Of a DNA stretch of 10,060 nucleotides, positions 6,807 through 10,060 are shown in pieces. Position 1 is the stretch's first letter. Each line of letters opens with the position of its first letter. The position numbers and the translations under genes are program-made. The notes beneath the pieces were generated by a model. The model was not told where the DNA came from. It searched no databases and saw only the letters and a program-made list of their open reading frames with translations. Origin of the DNA: an uncultured Peptococcaceae bacterium (GTDB taxonomy: Bacteria > Bacillota > Peptococcia > Peptococcales > Peptococcaceae). The DNA lies in assembly GCA_900553245.1 (NCBI GenBank), contig USCP01000053.1, positions 1 through 10,060 of the forward strand, in the 5' to 3' direction.

Positions 6807-8335
6807 TACAACATCTCCTCCAGTTCTGCCAGACCGGCGGTGATTTCCATCTCCAGTTCGTGGAGCTCGGTCATAATTTCCAGCGTGGATGGGTATTCCA
6901 CCGGGATGTATTCGACCTTCTTGTATTTATTGATGGAGAGGTCGTAGCCGTTTTCGACGATTTCATCCTTTGGCACAAAGAAGCTCTGCTCGGTGCGTTC
7001 GCGGGTGGCTTCGTTTTCGAGGTGGTGGAAGCGTTCTATAATATCCGGGATGTCGTTGTCCTCGATTGGGCTGCGCTTGTCGTCCAAGCTGTAGCCGTCG
7101 GCCTTCATATCGTAGAACCACACATTATCCGTGCCGCCGGCGCCGGTTTTGGTAAAGACAAGGACGGCGGTGGACACCCCGGCGTATGGCTTAAAGACGC
7201 CGGAAGGCATGGAGATGACCGCGCGGAGCTGATGATTTTCCACGAGCTCCTTACGAATCGCCTTGTGTGCCTTGGAAGAACCAAAGAGGACGCCATCCGG
7301 TACGATGCAGGCACATTGACCGCCCGGCTTGAGCAAGCGCAAGAAGAGCGCCAAGAAGAGTAGCTCGGTTTTCTTGGTATTGGTCACAGCCTTGAGGTTA
7401 TCGTGGATACTTTCGGCATCAATGGTGCCCTTAAACGGCGGATTGGCAAGGACCATCGTAAATTGGCCGCTAATGTCGTTGGCCTTGCTCACGCTGTCCT
7501 TGTAGTCGATGTGTGGATGGGTGATGGAGTGAAGCATCAGGTTCATGGCGGAGATGCGTAGCATGGTGCGGTCCATGTCAAAACCGGTGAACGCCTCCCC
7601 GGCATAGTGCTCCCATTGCTCCGCGGTCATGCGATCTTCATAGTGTTTATGAATGTATTCCGCGGCACTGACCAAGAACCCCGCCGTCCCACAGGCCGGG
7701 TCACAAATGCTGTCATCCGGGGTCGGTGCCAAAAGCTCAACCATCATTTCGCGGATTTGCACCGGCGTACGGAACTGACCGTTTTTGCCCGCGGTGGCGA
7801 TTTTGCCGAGCATGTATTCGTAGAGGTCCCCTTGCAAATCGAGGTTTTCCACGTCGTGCTCGTACAGGTCATCCAAGCCGGTGATGATTTTTTCCAATAC
7901 TTGCGCCGTTGGAATAAGGAACATGGCGTCACTCATGTAGCGAGAAAAGGCAGTGGCTTCTTCGTTTTCGCCCACTTCCTCGCTTGTGATGTCAATGAGT
8001 TCTCCTTGCTCGGTAAAATCCGGCAAGCGCCCGTGCTTCATCCCCTTGATGGCAGGGAACACGCGCTGTTGCATCAAGTCGTAAATCTCACGTGGGTCAT
8101 TGTGCTTGAACTTGCTCCAACGCATGGCTTGTCCCGATGGCGTTTGGGGAAAGATATGTTCCATCTCCATGCCCATGCTTTCCATGCTTTCAATTTCCAG
8201 CTCCTTTTCATCCAAGGAACGGATGAACATCAAGTAGGTGAGCTGTTCGATGACGGTAAGGGGATTGGTGATGCCCCCTGCCCAGATGTCTGTCCAAATT
8301 TTGTCGATTTTGTTTTTGATCGCGCCTGTAACCAT
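6806..8335 (-). CDS. hsdM: Type I restriction-modification N6-adenine methyltransferase subunit HsdM
   Basis: A 509-residue modification subunit that methylates adenine at N6 in the target chosen by HsdS, using S-adenosylmethionine. It has an HsdM_N helical domain (about residues 5-140) and then the N6-methyltransferase core. SAM-binding motif I is DPACGTAGF from D212, and catalytic motif IV is NPPF at 298-301. The length is normal for the family. I start at ATG 8335 because AGGAGG lies about 6 bases upstream; the frame is open to 8365 but without a suitable site. It is the first gene of the leftward operon, follows a TTGAGA-N17-TATGCT promoter, and overlaps hsdS by one base. No key residue is missing. 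Confidence 0.98.
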   Translation of the reverse strand: MVTGAIKNKIDKIWTDIWAGGITNPLTVIEQLTYLMFIRSLDEKELEIESMESMGMEMEHIFPQTPSGQAMRWSKFKHNDPREIYDLMQQRVFPAIKGMKHGRLPDFTEQGELIDITSEEVGENEEATAFSRYMSDAMFLIPTAQVLEKIITGLDDLYEHDVENLDLQGDLYEYMLGKIATAGKNGQFRTPVQIREMMVELLAPTPDDSICDPACGTAGFLVSAAEYIHKHYEDRMTAEQWEHYAGEAFTGFDMDRTMLRISAMNLMLHSITHPHIDYKDSVSKANDISGQFTMVLANPPFKGTIDAESIHDNLKAVTNTKKTELLFLALFLRLLKPGGQCACIVPDGVLFGSSKAHKAIRKELVENHQLRAVISMPSGVFKPYAGVSTAVLVFTKTGAGGTDNVWFYDMKADGYSLDDKRSPIEDNDIPDIIERFHHLENEATRERTEQSFFVPKDEIVENGYDLSINKYKKVEYIPVEYPSTLEIMTELHELEMEITAGLAELEEML

Positions 8336-8406
8336 AGCGAACCTCCTATTTTGCACACGCCCCACCCCAAACGAACCGCGGGCGGACGTTGAATCTTCTA
8401 GTATAT

Positions 8407-8435
8407 AGCATACCTTCTCAGACCGTTTTTCTCAA
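8407..8435 (-). promoter_or_regulatory. Promoter of the hsd operon
   Basis: On the minus strand, TTGAGA (8435-8430) and TATGCT (8412-8407) are separated by exactly 17 bases. This is a good housekeeping sigma promoter about 70 bases upstream of the hsdM start. It is the only strong promoter I see for the whole leftward gene set. Confidence 0.75.
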
Positions 8436-8470
8436 ATAGATTTCTCCTTGATGCGCCGTCATGCTGTCCC

Positions 8471-8517
8471 AAAAAACGCCCGGCATGCGTCTCTTTTCAA
8501 GGCGCCGCCGGGCGTTT
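8471..8517 (-). terminator. Leftward Rho-independent terminator upstream of the hsdM promoter
   Basis: Perfect 11-bp arms at 8474-8484 and 8507-8517 (core CGCCCGGC/GCCGGGCG) surround a 22-base loop. On the minus strand they are followed by a run of six T. It lies just upstream of the hsdM promoter and so insulates the operon, or ends a leftward transcript that starts around 8681. On the plus strand the tail is also T-rich but interrupted. Confidence 0.7.
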
Positions 8518-8563
8518 GAGATTTTGCCGATTGTTTGCGTGCACTTTGTCCCTTTCTCCTCAT

Positions 8564-8597
8564 TTTCTCGTCATACCGATGAGGATATGACGAGAAA
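8564..8597. repeat. 12-bp inverted repeat with 10-base loop
   Basis: Arms 8564-8575 and 8586-8597 are perfectly complementary (TATGACGAGAAA on one side). A competing 7-bp pairing, TCCTCAT (8557-8563) with ATGAGGA (8579-8585), uses the loop, so two exclusive folds are possible. It could be an operator between divergent genes or part of an RNA. Confidence 0.6.
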
Positions 8598-8823
8598 GAG
8601 TCCGCTCCCTCAACCACAATAGCGCTACCACAAAAAACCTCTTTATGTCTAAATTTTTTATAGCGATATGCGGACTATTATGGTAACATTATACAAGTTA
8701 GGAATCTTTTCACGGAATACTGCCAGTGGACGTATTCTTGATGATGTCTTTAAGATTTCTTGTGTTGTTTTTGAACTATTATCTGTACACTAGACTTGCA
8801 GTATATGCGAGAGGAGTTTCTTT

Positions 8824-9369
8824 ATGATGTCTGGTACGACACAATATGTTTATATCATCGTGTCCCGCACGGATACGGTGCTGGGTAGGATGATTCGAAA
8901 GAGCTTGGGGGTGCCGTTTAATCATTGCTCGATTGCCACCGACCAAAGCCTGAGTTGCTTTTATTCCATCGGGCGCAAGGAGATTTACAATCCGCTACGC
9001 GCGGGCTTTGTTGAAGAAAGCAAGGATGCGGGGTTCTTTAAGATTCACAGCAATGCACAAATTGCCGTCTTGCGTGTGGCAGTGACGGAGAAACAGCTGC
9101 AAGCCCTTGAAGAGAGCCTGGCAGAGTTTCAAGCCAAGGCCGCACAGATCAACTACAGCCTCTTGGGCTTGGTGTATTGCTATTTTGGGATTTCTACCAA
9201 GCGCGAAAACAAATACTTCTGCTCCCAGTTTGTGGCAGAGCTATTGCAATCGGCAGGGATTGAGCTCTTGCACAAACCACCGACCTTGACCCGTCCGCAC
9301 GATTTTCTCCAATTGCCGGAAGCGGAATCCATCTACACCGGCACTTTTCAAAACTACTGCTTCGGCTAA
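8824..9369 (+). CDS. Permuted NlpC/P60-like papain-fold protein (YiiX/C92-type), hypothetical
   Basis: A 181-residue soluble protein without a signal peptide or membrane segment. The pattern fits permuted NlpC/P60-like proteins (YiiX/YebB, C92-type): an N-terminal histidine in FNHCSIA (H34), a middle block YSIGRKEIYNP, and a late cysteine in KYFCSQFVAELL (C133). These would form the His and Cys of a papain-like active site for amide or thioester chemistry. The substrate is unknown, and no cell-wall binding domain is present. The start follows GAGGAG with a 7-base spacer; an adjacent second ATG at 8827 is equally possible. It is divergent from hsdM and ends in a strong terminator, so it is a single-gene unit. 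Upstream I see only a weak promoter candidate with TACACT at 8786-8791. Family assignment is by motif recognition. Confidence 0.75.
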   Translation: MMSGTTQYVYIIVSRTDTVLGRMIRKSLGVPFNHCSIATDQSLSCFYSIGRKEIYNPLRAGFVEESKDAGFFKIHSNAQIAVLRVAVTEKQLQALEESLAEFQAKAAQINYSLLGLVYCYFGISTKRENKYFCSQFVAELLQSAGIELLHKPPTLTRPHDFLQLPEAESIYTGTFQNYCFG

Positions 9370-9372
9370 GTA

Positions 9373-9414
9373 CAACAAAAGCGCAACGTCCACACGGGCG
9401 TTGCGCTTTTGTTG
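9373..9414 (+). terminator. Strong terminator after the NlpC/P60-like gene
   Basis: A perfect 16-bp inverted repeat, arms 9373-9388 and 9399-9414 around a 10-base loop, starts 3 bases after the stop codon at 9369. It is A-rich on the left arm and T-rich on the right, so it could work in both directions. Confidence 0.85.
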
Positions 9415-9433
9415 CATTGTTTCTATAAAAAAT

Positions 9434-9462
9434 GCCGTTCCCGTCTTGCCTACGGGAACGGC
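9434..9462 (-). terminator. Second hairpin, leftward terminator-like
   Basis: Perfect 11-bp arms 9434-9444 and 9452-9462 enclose a 7-base loop. On the minus strand the stem is followed by ATTTTTTATAG, so it reads as a leftward terminator. No leftward gene feeds it. A TATAAT at 9502-9497 on that strand would give only a very short transcript. Confidence 0.55.
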
Positions 9463-9723
9463 GGTGAAAAAGGCATACGCGGGCAAGTACCGATTTATTA
9501 TAGATATACCTTTTTCATTTTTATCATACAGGATTGTCATGCCTTTACACAGGCCTTTGCCGGGTGATTGACCGGAGAAATGCGATTTCCTAGGACAAAG
9601 CGCGTGTTAACCAGCAGTTATCTTTTTTACCCCATCGTTTAACGTCCCCTCAATGGCGCATAAGGGCGACTTCCTTTATACTTAAAGCAAGGTTCGAACC
9701 AATTCACAAAGGAGGTCACCGCC
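9463..9723. other. Intergenic region before the XRE regulator
   Basis: I see no convincing gene here. Near the right end lie a TATACT -10 element (9677-9682) with no good -35, the perfect palindrome GGTTCGAACC (9691-9700), and the ribosome binding site AAAGGAGG (9708-9715). The rest is AT-rich with no recognisable structure. Confidence 0.5.
9691..9700. promoter_or_regulatory. Palindrome GGTTCGAACC, possible operator of the XRE gene
   Basis: A perfect 10-bp palindrome lies between the TATACT -10 element and the ribosome binding site of the XRE gene. That is a position where an autorepressor would block transcription. One isolated site is weak evidence. Confidence 0.35.
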
Positions 9724-10060
9724 ATGACCATTGCCAACCAACTAAAAACCCGTCGCACCGCCCTCGGGCTGACTCAGGAGCAAATTGCTAACCGCTTGCA
9801 TGTGTCCACCCCTGCCGTCAATAAATGGGAAAAGGGGCACAGCACGCCGGATGTGGCACTCCTTCCTGCCTTGGCACGTTTGCTTGAAATTGACATGAAC
9901 ACCCTTTTTGATTTTAACGAAACCTTGAGTGAGGCGGAAATCACCCTCGTGATTGAGGAGCTGTCCGAGCTGGTGCTCGCCGGGGATATTGACGCTGCCT
10001 TTACCAGGGCAGCCGTCATGCTCCGTGATTATCCAAACAGCCTTGCGCTGCGCTATCAGC
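9724..10060 (+). CDS. XRE-family helix-turn-helix transcriptional regulator (3' end cut)
   Basis: The first 112 residues are present and the frame runs off the right edge. Residues 6-60 form an HTH_3/XRE DNA-binding domain, with LTQEQIANRLHVSTPAVNKWEKG as the helix-turn-helix core (residues 16-38). Residues 66 onward are helical and acidic and then resemble the start of a TPR-like array (DIDAAFTRAAVMLRDYP). This arrangement is frequent in Clostridia-type regulators with a C-terminal sensing part. The start ATG 9724 follows AAAGGAGG with an 8-base spacer. It points away from the NlpC/P60-like gene and may start another operon. Its target is unknown, and a role in hsd control is not indicated. 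Confidence 0.9.
   Translation, partial: MTIANQLKTRRTALGLTQEQIANRLHVSTPAVNKWEKGHSTPDVALLPALARLLEIDMNTLFDFNETLSEAEITLVIEELSELVLAGDIDAAFTRAAVMLRDYPNSLALRYQ

Larger units (their letters stand above)
8471..8693 (-). ncRNA. Candidate small structured RNA or leader, about 210 nt
   Basis: On the minus strand a perfect TATAAT lies at 8693-8688, though without a good -35 element, and would start RNA near 8681. The 5' part contains AGTCCGC (8676-8670), which pairs perfectly with GCGGACT (8605-8599). One base further on is a 12-bp stem, 8597-8586 with 8575-8564. The unit ends in the terminator at 8517-8471. No open frame or known RNA family is apparent. It may instead be a leader remnant of a lost gene. 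Confidence 0.3.

Noticed and set aside
6860..8392. Plus-strand open frames opposite hsdM (6860-7363 and 7607-8392)
   Set aside because: Shadows of hsdM, which has SAM-binding and NPPF motifs and a good start site.
8668..8793. Small open frame of 41 residues upstream of the NlpC/P60-like gene
   Set aside because: No ribosome binding site and no recognisable features; chance occurrence is likely.
9241..9540. Minus-strand open frame of 99 codons
   Set aside because: It runs through two perfect hairpins and the 3' end of the plus-strand gene, and has a poor start context.
9684..9716. Possible tRNA T-arm (GGTTCGAACC)
   Set aside because: The five-base stem does not pair beyond GG/CC, and no anticodon or acceptor arms are nearby. 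It is better read as a short palindrome.
1..10060. CRISPR array or insertion sequence
   Set aside because: No regularly spaced repeats and no transposase were seen; the only recombinase is the tyrosine enzyme in the hsd operon.

Overview
The window looks like a chromosomal or genomic-island stretch of a Gram-positive-type bacterium, most likely a member of the Bacillota (Clostridia or Negativicutes-like). The evidence is strong AGGAGG-type ribosome binding sites before most genes, sigma-70/sigma-A style promoters, Rho-independent terminators and an XRE regulator of a type common in Clostridia. I cannot name a genus.

Bases 1 to about 8440 hold one leftward (minus strand) defence operon. It reads hsdM (8335-6806), hsdS (6806-5658), a tyrosine recombinase (5614-4625), a second promoterless partial hsdS (4603-3917), a MNT nucleotidyltransferase (3983-3693), its HEPN partner (3706-3302), and hsdR (3268 to beyond base 1). 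This is a complete type I restriction-modification system, probably EcoEI/EcoAI-like (type IB), with a MntA-HepT toxin-antitoxin pair nested between the specificity and restriction genes. HsdM and HsdS form the methyltransferase, HsdR adds ATP-driven translocation and cleavage, and the MNT/HEPN pair may act as a guard or back-up system.

The most interesting part is 4069-6286. The partial hsdS has the same orientation as the full one. It starts exactly in the central conserved region and carries a different second target-recognition domain (TRD2). A 27-bp perfect direct repeat lies at 4594-4620 and 6260-6286, and a 34-bp perfect direct repeat at 4069-4102 and 5726-5759. The recombinase stop codon lies 4 bp from the inner 27-bp repeat. 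The layout reads as a compact 1,666-bp cassette of TRD2, HsdS C-terminus, stop and integrase. It would have inserted into an hsdS gene at its central conserved region, given that gene a new second half and pushed the old half downstream. This differs from the usual inverted hsdS shufflons, because direct repeats predict excision or integration rather than inversion.

Bases 8336-8823 are a divergent intergenic region with a good hsdM promoter. They also hold a leftward terminator and several stems that may mark a small structured RNA. On the plus strand, 8824-9369 encodes a permuted NlpC/P60-like (YiiX/C92-type) protein followed by a strong terminator. Bases 9370-9723 hold hairpins and a palindrome but no convincing gene. 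From 9724 an XRE-family regulator runs off the right edge.

Base composition is mosaic. In 60-base lines I counted, the TRD regions are AT-rich (18/60 G+C at 4381-4440, 21/60 at 6121-6180), while the integrase is GC-rich (39/60 at 4741-4800).
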